Shown in pieces: positions 52,133 to 61,137 of a DNA stretch of 62,339 bases (position 1 is the stretch's first letter; the number at the start of each line of letters is the position of its first letter). Origin of the DNA: Spirochaetia bacterium (GTDB lineage: Bacteria > Spirochaetota > Spirochaetia > CAKZLE01). Position numbers and translations under genes: made by a program. The stretch spans positions 1 through 62,339 of the forward strand of contig JAIPFY010000010.1 of assembly GCA_021736385.1 (NCBI GenBank), read 5' to 3'. The notes beneath the pieces were generated by a model, which was not told the DNA's origin, did not search any database, and saw nothing but the letters and a program-made list of their open reading frames with translations.

Positions 52133-52162
52133 TTGACAGACCGCAGTCCTTACGCATACCAT
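52133..52162 (+). promoter_or_regulatory. Candidate promoter of the glycan cluster
   Basis: TTGACA (52133-52138) is followed after 18 bases by TACCAT (52157-52162). The glycosyltransferase gene starts 78 bases later. The leader contains a short GTGAA/TTCAC inverted repeat. Confidence 0.5.
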
Positions 52163-52240
52163 TCAAAGGGGTCTGTGAAGTCATTCACGAAAAAAAGATA
52201 CTGTGTACGGCTCATCGAACGCTTCTAAGGGGACACACAT

Positions 52241-53149
52241 ATGGCAGCAACACCGGTAGAGGTATCAATCATCATTCCCTGCTATAACGGCATGCGGACG
52301 GTCACCGAGTGTCTTCGTTCTCTCCTCTCACTCGATCCTCAGTCGCCCTCCCATGAGATCATCGTGGTCGATAACGGTTCTACCGATGGATCGGTCGAGG
52401 TGATCAAGGCATTCAAACAGGTCAAGCTGCTCTACGAACATGACATCCAGGGCCCTGCGGCTGCACGGAATACCGGGGTACGGGGGTCTCAGGGAGCGAT
52501 CCTTGCCTTCATCGACATCGACTGCATAGCGACCCCGGGGTGGCTCATCGAGAGTGTCGCAGCCTTCGAGGACCCTGAGGTGGTGGGAGCAGGCGGACGT
52601 ATCGAGGGAAGTGTGCCCAAGAACGAGATACAGGTATGGATGAATACCATGAAGATCCTCGATCAGGAACGGGCTGTGCATCATCCCTTCATGCCCTATC
52701 TGCAGACGGCCAATGCGCTGTTTCGTAGAGAAGCCTTTCTGCTGGTGGAGGGGTTCGACACAGGGTTGATCTGCGGGGAGGATTGTGACCTCTCCTGGAG
52801 GATCCAGAAGATGACAGGGGGCCGTATAGCCTACTGCCCGCAGGCACTGGTCTATCATGATCATCGTGCATCCATGAAGGGTGTCTATCGCCAGTCACGC
52901 AACAATGCCATGGCAGGGGCCCTGCTCTCACGAAAGTGGGAAGGGGTGCTGCCGAAGAAGAGCTGGAAGACCAGCGTCTGGGAATGCTGGGATCTTCTGC
53001 TCTCCGGGTTGCATCTCATCGCTTCCTACCTGACCTTCAGGAGCAGAAGCCGACGCTTCGGTCTGCGACTGGATTTTCTCCACCGGTTCGCCCGGAAAGA
53101 GGGGATGATCCGCTCGGCGATCAAAACCCGTCAGTGGAGTCAGTGGTGA
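52241..53149 (+). CDS. Glycosyltransferase family 2
   Basis: The 302-residue protein has a GT-A fold with VSIIIPCYNGMRTVTECL at the N-terminus, VDNGSTDGS, the metal-binding FIDIDC (DxD-like) and the later GEDCDLSWRI motif. AAGGGG lies eight bases before the ATG. It has no clear membrane helix. It should transfer a sugar during surface glycan synthesis, together with the GT4 and flippase encoded next. The stop overlaps the GTG start of the next gene. Confidence 0.9.
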   Translation: MAATPVEVSIIIPCYNGMRTVTECLRSLLSLDPQSPSHEIIVVDNGSTDGSVEVIKAFKQVKLLYEHDIQGPAAARNTGVRGSQGAILAFIDIDCIATPGWLIESVAAFEDPEVVGAGGRIEGSVPKNEIQVWMNTMKILDQERAVHHPFMPYLQTANALFRREAFLLVEGFDTGLICGEDCDLSWRIQKMTGGRIAYCPQALVYHDHRASMKGVYRQSRNNAMAGALLSRKWEGVLPKKSWKTSVWECWDLLLSGLHLIASYLTFRSRSRRFGLRLDFLHRFARKEGMIRSAIKTRQWSQW

Positions 53150-54285
53150 GAGGGACCTCTTCCGGCAGTGCATCAGCACAGACGGTAGTGATGCTCCTTC
53201 CTGCATTCCCGAAGCAGGCGAGGACCGGTGGTGAGATCTATAACCGGTATGTGATCGAAGGACTCCTCGAGCGGGGTGTTGCACTCGAGGTCATAGCGCT
53301 GCAGGATATCATAGGGGAGAAGGCTCTTCATGATCCCCGAAGCCGGAACAGAGCCCGGAAGGCGATCACCACTGCCCTGAAGCCCTATCGTGCGGCCTCC
53401 AAGGGCAGGGTGACCCTGCTCTATGATTCCTGGCTCTACCGCCTCCTCTGGCCGATCATCGGCCGTGAACGGCTGATCGGTCGTTTCCGACTGATCAGTT
53501 TCTCTCAGCTGTGCTATTGGGATACCTACGGTTCACCAGTCTATCGCCTATGGCACCGACTGCAGACGATGGCGGCACTGGTACCTGCACATCACCATAT
53601 CGGGGTGAGTGATGCACTGCTGCATGCCGATCTGGGGGTGTTCCATTCCCCGAAGCGGTCGACGGTGATCTACCCTGCAAGTGACTTCGCGCAGGTTCCC
53701 CTGCAGCAGGCCAACTGTGCACAGATGCCGGCGAAGCTGGTTTCGGTGGGCAACTATAATCAGAGAAAAGGGTTCCATGTACTGGTAGAGGCCCTGTCCC
53801 TGGTCTTCACAAGCCATCCTGAACTCACAGGCCAGATCGTTCTGCACCTTGCAGGGAACCGGTCCTTCGATACCGACTATGTGGCTCGGCTGCGAGAGCT
53901 TGTGACACGGGAGTCCCTGACTGACAGTGTGATCATGGATGACTGGATGAGCAGAGCTGAGATCAGCAGGCTCTTCTCCAGTTCCCAGATGTTCCTGTTC
54001 GCCTCCGATTCAGAAGGGTTCGGCATGGTAGTCCTCGAAGCGATGCTTCACGGGCTTCCCGTGCTGCTCGGTGATTTCATGACTGCAGAGGAACTGCTCG
54101 GCAGTTCGCATACCGCAGGGTATATCGTCCCTCCCCGCAGCCCTCAGCAGTATGCTGATCGCATCATCGAGTATCTGCTCGAGAGTGACCGGCAGCAGAA
54201 GGGCTCTCTGGCACGCAAGCGTGCCCTCGAGATCGCGCTGAGCTGGGATGAGGTGATCGACCGGTTCCATCATCTGCTCGTATGA
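53146..54285 (+). CDS. Glycosyltransferase family 4
   Basis: The 379-residue protein has a GT-B fold. The N-terminal Rossmann half opens with VVMLLPAFPKQARTGGEIY and the C-terminal half has VSVGNYNQRKGFHVLVEAL and SDSEGFGMVVLEAM, the EX7E motif of GT4 enzymes. The GTG at 53146 overlaps the previous stop and has GGAG six bases upstream; the frame continues upstream in the previous gene and that part is not coding. The donor and acceptor sugars are unknown. Confidence 0.88.
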   Translation: MRGTSSGSASAQTVVMLLPAFPKQARTGGEIYNRYVIEGLLERGVALEVIALQDIIGEKALHDPRSRNRARKAITTALKPYRAASKGRVTLLYDSWLYRLLWPIIGRERLIGRFRLISFSQLCYWDTYGSPVYRLWHRLQTMAALVPAHHHIGVSDALLHADLGVFHSPKRSTVIYPASDFAQVPLQQANCAQMPAKLVSVGNYNQRKGFHVLVEALSLVFTSHPELTGQIVLHLAGNRSFDTDYVARLRELVTRESLTDSVIMDDWMSRAEISRLFSSSQMFLFASDSEGFGMVVLEAMLHGLPVLLGDFMTAEELLGSSHTAGYIVPPRSPQQYADRIIEYLLESDRQQKGSLARKRALEIALSWDEVIDRFHHLLV

Positions 54286-54345
54286 CCGATCCCTGCACAC
54301 TGCGTGCAGTGAAGAAGACCCCAAGCTGCCAGAAGGAATAATGCG

Positions 54346-55887
54346 ATGTCAATGATAGAGAAGAACCGATCATCCGCGATCATCAAGAACACCCTGTCGA
54401 ACTACGGCCGTCAGGCTGTGCAGATCCTGGTATTCCTCGTGCTCACCCCATTCATCGCGGCCCGACTGGGGACCGAGGCCTTCGGACTGTGGGCCCTGCT
54501 GCAGGCTGTCATAGGGCTGTTCGGTCTGCTTGATCTCGGTTTCGGCACTTCGGTGGTGAAATATATCGCAGAGGCTCGAAGCAGTGATGACCCCTCCAGG
54601 CTCTCCTACCTGACAGCGACCTTCTTCTGGGTCTATATGGTCCTCGCAGCGATCGTCATCGCTGCGGCATCTGCCTTCGTCATCGTGCTCCCTGCCGTTT
54701 TGAGCATCCCCGATACCTATGCCGGGGCTGCGCAGATGGTCTTCATGCTGGTTGCCTTCAGGACTGCTCTGGGTATGCCTCTGGGTATGTTCATGGGGGT
54801 GATGACGGGGTTCCAGCGGCAGTGGTGGGCGAACAGTTTCAAGATCGCCGGGACGCTGCTCTATGCCGGTGGTACCTTCTGGGCTCTGCTTGCAGAACCC
54901 TCTGTGGAACGGCTCGGGGCAGTGAACCTGATAGCGAACACGGTCGCCATGGCTCTTGGAGCCTGGGTCTGCGTCACCCGGCTGCCGGGGGTCTCAGTCA
55001 ATCCCAGATTCTTCCGTCTGCATCTGGTCCGGGAAATCTCATCGTTCTCCCTGTTCATCTTCATCATCCAGGTCTCCACGCTCATCTACACCCGGGTCGA
55101 TTCTCTTATCGTACAGTCGGTGCTCTCCCTCTCAGCTGTCGCACTCTACAGTGTCGCTTCCCGTATCGCCGAAGAGGCCTCCGGTATGTGCCGTCAGTTG
55201 ACGAACGCACTCACTCCGGTCGTCGCGGAGCTGCACGGGAGCGGTGATACCCAGAACATCCGGGCAGTGCTGCTCCTTGGCACCAAGCTCTCCACAGCCC
55301 TGGCTGTCCCGCTGCTCCTCGGGCTGGCATTCCTGGTGGAACCGCTGCTTGCAGCCTGGATGGGAGAAGATTTCAGGCAGGCTGCAGCTGCGAGTCAGAT
55401 CCTCCTTGCTGCGATGCTCATCAGCGTCATACACGGCAATGCCGCGAATGTACTGTCGATGACCGGCCATCAGAAGTATCTGGCGGGGGCCTTCTTCGGC
55501 GGGCAGATGCTCAATCTTACGCTCACGCTGCTGCTCATACGCTGGTTCGGGCTCATGGGGGTAGCGCTTGCGACCCTGATCTCCAGTGCCCTGGTCGATA
55601 TGGGGCTGGTACAGCCGAGGGCGAACCGGTCGACCGGCATCACCTTCTGGCGCTTCTATCTCTCCTCGGTAGTCCCTTCGGTGATCCCGGTGCTGGTCAT
55701 GTACCTATCGTTGCTGGGGCTGGTCAGGATCTATCCTCCTGATTCGCTCTTTGCCATCGCAGTGATCGAAGCTGCAGCCTGTGTGGTCTTCTTCAGTGTC
55801 TTCATCCTCATAGGACTGAAGAGAGAAGAACGCAGCTATATCTATCATAAGATACGAAGGCCAAAAAGGCGTGCGCAGGAGGGATGA
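54346..55887 (+). CDS. Polysaccharide flippase (Wzx-like, MATE/MVF superfamily)
   Basis: The 513-residue protein has about 14 membrane helices and the N-terminal NYGRQAVQILVFLVLTPFIA and RLGTEAFGLWALLQ pattern of polysaccharide biosynthesis proteins. It would flip lipid-linked oligosaccharide across the inner membrane. AAGGA lies eight bases upstream of the ATG. Wzy and chain-length genes are absent, so this is a partial cluster or a small lipid-glycan pathway. Confidence 0.88.
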   Translation: MSMIEKNRSSAIIKNTLSNYGRQAVQILVFLVLTPFIAARLGTEAFGLWALLQAVIGLFGLLDLGFGTSVVKYIAEARSSDDPSRLSYLTATFFWVYMVLAAIVIAAASAFVIVLPAVLSIPDTYAGAAQMVFMLVAFRTALGMPLGMFMGVMTGFQRQWWANSFKIAGTLLYAGGTFWALLAEPSVERLGAVNLIANTVAMALGAWVCVTRLPGVSVNPRFFRLHLVREISSFSLFIFIIQVSTLIYTRVDSLIVQSVLSLSAVALYSVASRIAEEASGMCRQLTNALTPVVAELHGSGDTQNIRAVLLLGTKLSTALAVPLLLGLAFLVEPLLAAWMGEDFRQAAAASQILLAAMLISVIHGNAANVLSMTGHQKYLAGAFFGGQMLNLTLTLLLIRWFGLMGVALATLISSALVDMGLVQPRANRSTGITFWRFYLSSVVPSVIPVLVMYLSLLGLVRIYPPDSLFAIAVIEAAACVVFFSVFILIGLKREERSYIYHKIRRPKRRAQEG

Positions 55888-55934
55888 CCAGTCGGGACCG
55901 GGGTACGACTCTGCAGTTCCTGCTTCCCGATCAG

Positions 55935-55963
55935 TTGCGGACTGCGGCTCTCTGGAGTATGAT
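55935..55963 (+). promoter_or_regulatory. Promoter of the small ORF at 55990
   Basis: TTGCGG (55935-55940) and TATGAT (55958-55963) are 17 bases apart. The predicted start is near 55970, about 20 bases before the ATG, leaving room for AAGGAG. Confidence 0.6.
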
Positions 55964-55989
55964 AGGAGTCGTACCATAAGGAGTAGACC

Positions 55990-56151
55990 ATGGAAAAAGA
56001 GATCAGTTTGACAGAGTTCGCCCAGGAGTTGAGGACCCGCCTTCAGGAGGGCAAGACGGTAGACTGCTGCAAAGAGGAGCTGTTGAGGCTCGCAGATATC
56101 ATCACGGAAAAGATCGGATCAGAGAAGATCCTGGTGACCTGGAAGGACTGA
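55990..56151 (+). CDS. Small hypothetical protein (53 aa)
   Basis: A 53-codon frame begins MEKEISLTEFAQELRTRLQE and ends with ILVTWKD. An AAGGAG site six bases upstream of the ATG and a promoter with correct spacing support it as a real gene. The protein is acidic and helical, with two adjacent cysteines (Cys 26 and 27), and has no signal peptide or membrane segment. I do not recognise the family. It lies between the flippase and the DksA/TraR-like gene. Confidence 0.6.
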   Translation: MEKEISLTEFAQELRTRLQEGKTVDCCKEELLRLADIITEKIGSEKILVTWKD

Positions 56152-56340
56152 ACACCAGCTCCTGCCGGATGCATGAGGCTGCCGGGATACGGCGCGATCT
56201 CACTTCCCACTCACCGTGGAGCGTAAGGCATAGCATGCCTCTGAAGGGCTGCCGATGTGAGGGTATGGACTGCCTGAGACATACCAACATAGCCTGGACA
56301 GCGACAGCTGCATGTTTACAGCAGCATAAGGATACCGACT

Positions 56341-56682
56341 ATGAAAGAAGAAGAGCTGAAGCTGATGAAAGAGCATATCACTGCGAAGATCGAAGAGCTG
56401 GAGTCTTCGATGACCTATCTGACCGGTGAGACCAAACCGATCGAACCCAGCATCAGTCTTGGCAGGCTGACCCGCATGGAGGCCATCAGTGAGAAAGGGA
56501 TCAACGAGTATGTGCTCGAACAGAACAGACAGACTCTGGTCAAACTGCGTAATGCCCTTGAGCGGATCGAGAAGGGGACCTACGGGGTGTGCATCAGATG
56601 CGGGAAGGATATTCCTCTGGGCAGACTCACCCATGTACCCGAAGCGCTGATCTGTGTCCCCTGTGCTGAGAAGAGACGTTAG
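56341..56682 (+). CDS. DksA/TraR-family C4 zinc-finger protein
   Basis: The 113-residue protein has a helical N-terminal part and a C-terminal zinc finger with CIRCGKDIPLGRL and CVPCAEKRR, the DksA/TraR pattern. DksA-type proteins bind RNA polymerase secondary channel and alter transcription, often with ppGpp. The tip of the coiled coil usually bears acidic residues; this protein's helical region is shorter than in E. coli DksA. AAGGA lies about eight bases before the ATG, and a strong terminator follows. Confidence 0.88.
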   Translation: MKEEELKLMKEHITAKIEELESSMTYLTGETKPIEPSISLGRLTRMEAISEKGINEYVLEQNRQTLVKLRNALERIEKGTYGVCIRCGKDIPLGRLTHVPEALICVPCAEKRR

Positions 56683-56722
56683 CCATCCCTGATGCAGCAG
56701 CATCGGGACGGTATGTGATATG

Positions 56723-56776
56723 AAGAGCTCTGTTGTCAACGGTCCCGGGGACCTTTGACAACAGCAGCTCTTTTTT
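56723..56776 (+). terminator. Rho-independent terminator after the DksA/TraR-like gene
   Basis: A long stem with arms AAGAGCT-C-TGTTGTCAA and TTGACAACA-GC-AGCTCTT, extended by GGTCCC/GGGACC near the loop, is followed by TTTTTT (56771-56776). It separates this gene from the ABC-F gene. Confidence 0.92.
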
Positions 56777-56822
56777 GTAGACTCACCTCTGATTCCCCGA
56801 ATGATGTACTCAAGGACAGTGT

Positions 56823-58445
56823 ATGATAAATCTCTCAGCTATTCGCATGGCCTATGGAAGCAGGGTGCTGATCCAGAACGGCAACGTACAGATCAATGAT
56901 GGTGAGAAGGTCGGACTTGTCGGTCCCAACGGGTCCGGCAAGACCACGGTCTTCCGGATCATCACCGGTGAGGAAGAGCCGGACGAAGGAGTGCTGTTCA
57001 TGGATCCCGGGACGGTGGTAGGGTACTTCTCTCAGGACACTGCTGAGATGTCGGGAACCACGGCGATCGAAGAGGTGCTTTCTGGAGCAGGTGAGGTACA
57101 TACCATCGGGAAGATCCTCTCTGAGCTCGAGCATCGCATGTCTGATCCCGAAGGGGAGGGCCTGAGCGACAGTGAGATGGACCGCTACGGGGAACTGCAG
57201 ATGGCTTTCCAGCATCTTGACGGGTATTCTCTCGAGGTCCGTGCAGAGGCGATCCTCGAGGGACTGGGCTTCGATGAGGAGCGCAGAGGCAATCGGGTGG
57301 AGAGTTTCAGCGGTGGATGGAAGATGAGGATATCTCTGGCGAAGATCCTGCTGCTCGATCCGGATGTCCTGCTGATCGATGAGCCGACGAACCACCTTGA
57401 TGTCGAATCCATCGTATGGCTCGAGGGCTGGCTGAGGTCGTTCAAAGGTTCTCTGATCATGACCAGCCATGACCGGGAGTTCATGACCCGTCTGTGCAGT
57501 AAGACCCTCGAGATCGCCGCAGGTACCCTTACCCTCTATTCGGGAGACTATGATTTCTATCTGCGCGAGCGTGATCTGCGCAGGGAGCAGCTGATCGCTT
57601 CCCAGAAGAGGCAGCAGGCGATGCTGGCCAAAGAAGAGAAGTTCATCGCCCGGTTCGCAGCCAGGGCCTCGCATGCATCACAGGTGCAGTCCAGGATCAA
57701 GACCATCGACAAGATCGAACGCATTGAGATCCCCCCGGAGCAGAAGGTGATGAGATTCACCTTCGATGATGTCAGACGCAGCGGGGATATCGTAGTGGAG
57801 ATGCAGCAGCTGGCAAAATCCTGGACCAAAGCATCCGGGGGGGAGCTCCCGGTCTTCAGCGGGATCACCGGGACGGTGGTACGCGGCAACCGTATAGCGG
57901 TCACCGGTATCAACGGGGCAGGGAAATCGACGCTGCTCAAGGTGATCACCGAGCAGACTGCTCCTACTGCCGGCAGCTGTACTCTTGGCAGCAGTGTCTC
58001 TCTGGGCTATTTCAGCCAGTACTCTTCTGATACCCTCGATCCTTCCAGGACGATCTTTCAGGAGGTCTCTGAACGGATCCCTCAGGCTACGATCGGGTAT
58101 GTCAAATCCCTGCTGGGTGCCTTCCAGTTCTCAGGAGACGATGCAGAGAAGAAGATATCGATCCTCTCAGGAGGGGAGAGGAGCCGGGTGATGCTCGCAG
58201 TGATCCTGGCCTCACCGGTGAACTTCCTGGTACTCGATGAGCCGACCAACCATCTCGACATCGCAAGCAGGGAAGTGCTGCTTGAAGCCCTCTGCAGTTT
58301 TACCGGTACGATCATGATCGTCAGTCATGACAGGTACGTGCTCAGACGGCTGGTGAATCGTGTCTTTGAGATCGATCACGGTCAGATGAGGACTTTCGAG
58401 GGTTCCTATGAGTATTATCTGGAGAAACGGCAGCTCGCCTATTGA
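56823..58445 (+). CDS. ABC-F family ATPase
   Basis: The 540-residue protein has two ABC domains and no membrane region. Domain 1 has Walker A GPNGSGKT, signature SGGWKMR and Walker B LLIDEPTNHLD. Domain 2 has GINGAGKS, LSGGERSRV and FLVLDEPTNHLD. A helical linker of the P-site tRNA interaction type sits between them (about 240-315). ABC-F proteins act on ribosomes, in stress translation or antibiotic protection; a specific subfamily cannot be assigned by eye. AAGGA lies seven bases before the ATG. Confidence 0.9.
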   Translation: MINLSAIRMAYGSRVLIQNGNVQINDGEKVGLVGPNGSGKTTVFRIITGEEEPDEGVLFMDPGTVVGYFSQDTAEMSGTTAIEEVLSGAGEVHTIGKILSELEHRMSDPEGEGLSDSEMDRYGELQMAFQHLDGYSLEVRAEAILEGLGFDEERRGNRVESFSGGWKMRISLAKILLLDPDVLLIDEPTNHLDVESIVWLEGWLRSFKGSLIMTSHDREFMTRLCSKTLEIAAGTLTLYSGDYDFYLRERDLRREQLIASQKRQQAMLAKEEKFIARFAARASHASQVQSRIKTIDKIERIEIPPEQKVMRFTFDDVRRSGDIVVEMQQLAKSWTKASGGELPVFSGITGTVVRGNRIAVTGINGAGKSTLLKVITEQTAPTAGSCTLGSSVSLGYFSQYSSDTLDPSRTIFQEVSERIPQATIGYVKSLLGAFQFSGDDAEKKISILSGGERSRVMLAVILASPVNFLVLDEPTNHLDIASREVLLEALCSFTGTIMIVSHDRYVLRRLVNRVFEIDHGQMRTFEGSYEYYLEKRQLAY

Positions 58446-58606
58446 GTAGAAGGTCGTCATCTGTCATATCATACGCAGGGCTGTATTTCGAGGAATGCGG
58501 ATGTATGGGTTGTACTCATCGCAGGTCCTCAGGGGCTCTGGTTCGGGGGAAGCTGGTACCCGGTATGTATGCTGCAGGTGGTCTCAGATCACAGGAGGTC
58601 GGGGTT

Positions 58607-59233
58607 ATGGACTATCAGATGGTAATCTTCAGATTCAGTGTCACCTTCGTGATCTCGTTTCTCTTCGGGCTCGAACGGCAGTTCGCCCATAAACCTATCG
58701 GCTTCGGTACCTATATCTTCGTATCTGCCGGTTCCTGTGTGCTTGCCCTCACTGCGGTCTTTCTCAATCATGAGAATCCCCTGTCCCTGATCAGTGCCAT
58801 CATCACGAGCGTCGGGTTCCTCGGTGCCGGTGCTCTGATCAAGACCACCGATAAGATCTTCGGGTTCACCAGTGCCGCCAGTATCTGGATATTCGCGATC
58901 CTCGGTATGACCGTCGGATTGGGAGAGTACCTTGTCGCCGCGCTGCTCTACGGTGCGATCTGGATCGTCGTCCTGGTGGATAAGTCGTTCGAACGGCGCA
59001 GTCTCGGTTCATATCAGAAGAAGTTCACCATCACAAGTGATTTCCTGCTCTCCAAACAGGAAGTCCTGAATCTGCTTGGGGCACGGAAGGCAAAGACTCT
59101 GATGCTCTCCATGGATCCGGCAAATGGTGAGTATACGCTCTCACTGCTGCTTGAAGCTCCACGGGTGATGATGGGAACCTTCCCTGAGAGACTGCTTACC
59201 CGCGAAGGCATCATGCGCATCCGTGTGGATTGA
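58607..59233 (+). CDS. MgtC/SapB-family membrane protein
   Basis: The 208-residue protein has four to five helices with LFGLERQFAHKPIGFGTY, SVGFLGAGALIK and GFTSAASIWIFAILGMTVGLG, the MgtC/SapB signature, followed by a short soluble domain. MgtC regulates magnesium homeostasis and ATP synthase in some pathogens; the role here is unknown. The ATG at 58607 has AGGAGG eight bases upstream, while the frame extends back to 58442 without support. Confidence 0.88.
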   Translation: MDYQMVIFRFSVTFVISFLFGLERQFAHKPIGFGTYIFVSAGSCVLALTAVFLNHENPLSLISAIITSVGFLGAGALIKTTDKIFGFTSAASIWIFAILGMTVGLGEYLVAALLYGAIWIVVLVDKSFERRSLGSYQKKFTITSDFLLSKQEVLNLLGARKAKTLMLSMDPANGEYTLSLLLEAPRVMMGTFPERLLTREGIMRIRVD

Positions 59234-59474
59234 CAGAGGGAGCAGGATCGGTGTTCGCTACCACCGGGGATGTATCGTACCGGTGAGCCTCTGACGGCTC
59301 TTTTCTGGACATCCTGCTCCTGATATCAGCGGGTCTTATGCACAACATCTGTCTGTACAGTGAACGATCCCTGTCAGAGGGTATCTGCATAAAAGACCTG
59401 GAAGAGCCTGCGACTGCCTGTAGAGCCTTTGACTTCTCAGTATCCTTTCCGATAGGATGAGGCGGGAGCAGTAC

Positions 59475-60206
59475 ATGAAATATACATTAGAGACGATCCC
59501 TGTCTGGGATGCCGTAGAGGATACGAGTGCAGACTGTATATTCTGTACTCTGATGGAAGCAGCAGAGCTCCGATCGATCACCTACTATCTGGGAAGTTCG
59601 GTCATGAATCCGGAGACCCGCGTCAAGGTGAACAGCAGAGGGTTCTGTCCCGATCACTACCGTGCGCTGATGCAGGCTGCAAAGCCTCAGGCCATGGCAC
59701 TGATCTCCCATACCCACCTGATGCAGACACAGAAGGAACTGCGACCGCTGCTGGCAGCGCTGCAGGGAACGAAGAGAACAGCTAAGAGCAGAAAACTCAT
59801 CATGCAGATCAGAAAAATGATCAGAGACCGGGAGCAGGGCTGTCTCATCTGTGACAGCATGCAGGAGACGCTCAACCGCTATCTCTACACGTTCGTCTTT
59901 CTCTGGGGTGAGAACCCTGAGTTCAGGGAGGCGGTCAGCCGCTCGAACGGGATCTGTATCCACCATCTGCCATCGGTGCTCGATATGGCACTCGAAGTGC
60001 TCTCTGGTGAGGTCTGTGCCGATCTCTTTGATGCGATCAGCGAACATATGGAACGATGGATCACTCAGAGTGTTGAAGATGTCCATTGGATGACCCAGAT
60101 GTATAAATCAGAGAACAGAGACAAATCGTGGCGCGGCTGTGAAGAAGCCCAGAAGCGTGCAGTCCGCAGAGAGATAGGTTCAGGAAGGATCATCAGGAAC
60201 CCGTAG
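59475..60206 (+). CDS. DUF6062-type cysteine-rich protein
   Basis: The 243-residue protein has two similar modules, each with a CxxC followed after 40-70 residues by a CxxH. The first is DCIFCTLMEAAE with GFCPDHYRAL; the second is GCLICDSMQETL with GICIHHLPSVLD. The four Cys/His positions suggest two metal-binding units. This corresponds to the DUF6062 family, of unknown function. The ATG at 59475 has GGGAG six bases upstream. A promoter TTGACT (59429-59434) with TAGGAT (59453-59458) is possible with an 18-base spacer. Confidence 0.75.
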   Translation: MKYTLETIPVWDAVEDTSADCIFCTLMEAAELRSITYYLGSSVMNPETRVKVNSRGFCPDHYRALMQAAKPQAMALISHTHLMQTQKELRPLLAALQGTKRTAKSRKLIMQIRKMIRDREQGCLICDSMQETLNRYLYTFVFLWGENPEFREAVSRSNGICIHHLPSVLDMALEVLSGEVCADLFDAISEHMERWITQSVEDVHWMTQMYKSENRDKSWRGCEEAQKRAVRREIGSGRIIRNP

Positions 60207-60243
60207 GCTCAGGATGATCCTTCCTGAGTGCTGTTCGTCTCTG

Positions 60244-60864
60244 TCAGCTTCTGGAATAGTACTCCACGACAAGCTGCACATTCGCATCCAGAGGCACTTC
60301 TGCAGCCTCTGGGATCGCTGTGAGGACCCCGCTCAGGGAATCCTCCTCAACCGTCACCCATGAGGCTCTCACTTGGTTCCCGGCTGCCAGGTTGGCACGG
60401 ATGAGACTCTCCACCCCTTTTCGCCTCTTCACAGTGATCCTGTCACCTTGAGCGAGCAGGGCTGAAGGAATATTCAGAGGCTGTCCGTTTACCAGCAGGT
60501 GGTTGTGGGAGACAAGCTGTCGGGCCTGGTCTCTGCTCGCTGCCCAGCCGAATCGATAGACCAGATTATCGAGACGTCGCTCCAGGAGCTGGATGAACGT
60601 ATCGCTGGTCACCCCGCCTGCTGCTTTCGCTCTTCTGTAGAGGTTCCTGAACTGCTTCTCTGATAATCCGTAGCCGAACCTCAGTTTCTGTTTCTCTGCC
60701 AACTGTCTGCCGTAATCAGTGATCTTCCTGCGTCTTCGGTCCTCAGGATCCCTGCCGGGAGCCTGAGGTTTCCTCTGCAGCAGTCTGTCGAACTTGACCT
60801 GACCGTAGATATTCGTTCCCAGTCGTCTGACGATCTTTCCCTTGGCTGTATGTGTATGTGCCAT
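60244..60864 (-). CDS. rpsD: 30S ribosomal protein S4
   Basis: The 206-residue protein is S4, with KGKIVRRLGTNIYG at the N-terminus and the S4 RNA-binding domain (LERRLDNLVYRFGWAASRDQ and LLVNGQPLNIPS). It lacks the N-terminal zinc-binding cysteines of C+ type S4. AGGAGGTGCCT lies just before the ATG at 60864; the frame extends to 60993 without similarity. It is not within an alpha ribosomal operon here and has its own position next to DUF6062 and ArsR-type genes. S4 initiates 30S assembly. Confidence 0.95.
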   Translation of the reverse strand: MAHTHTAKGKIVRRLGTNIYGQVKFDRLLQRKPQAPGRDPEDRRRRKITDYGRQLAEKQKLRFGYGLSEKQFRNLYRRAKAAGGVTSDTFIQLLERRLDNLVYRFGWAASRDQARQLVSHNHLLVNGQPLNIPSALLAQGDRITVKRRKGVESLIRANLAAGNQVRASWVTVEEDSLSGVLTAIPEAAEVPLDANVQLVVEYYSRS

Positions 60865-61065
60865 AGGCACCTCCTGAATGAACATGATAAAAATAGTAAT
60901 ACATAAGTGGGACGAATATACTGACAGCTGATGAGAAAGGCAACCAGGCTTTGCTGGAAAGATCTCATGAATCGGGTACCGGACTGCCGGCACATGGTTT
61001 GGGAGTCCATGCCGTGGAGATGTTAGAAGACAGTCTATGATCGCAGTACGATAGTAGATAGGATA

Positions 61066-61094
61066 TTGGAAAACAGCGGTCGATAGAGTATACT
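61066..61094 (+). promoter_or_regulatory. Promoter of the ArsR-type regulator gene
   Basis: TTGGAA (61066-61071) and TATACT (61089-61094) are 17 bases apart. The transcript would start near 61101 with a 37-base leader. The remaining 270-base divergent region upstream of rpsD shows no other clear element. Confidence 0.7.
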
Positions 61095-61137
61095 GGGGTG
61101 AGACAGGAAGTACTGAGGTGTACGGGAGGGGAAGACC

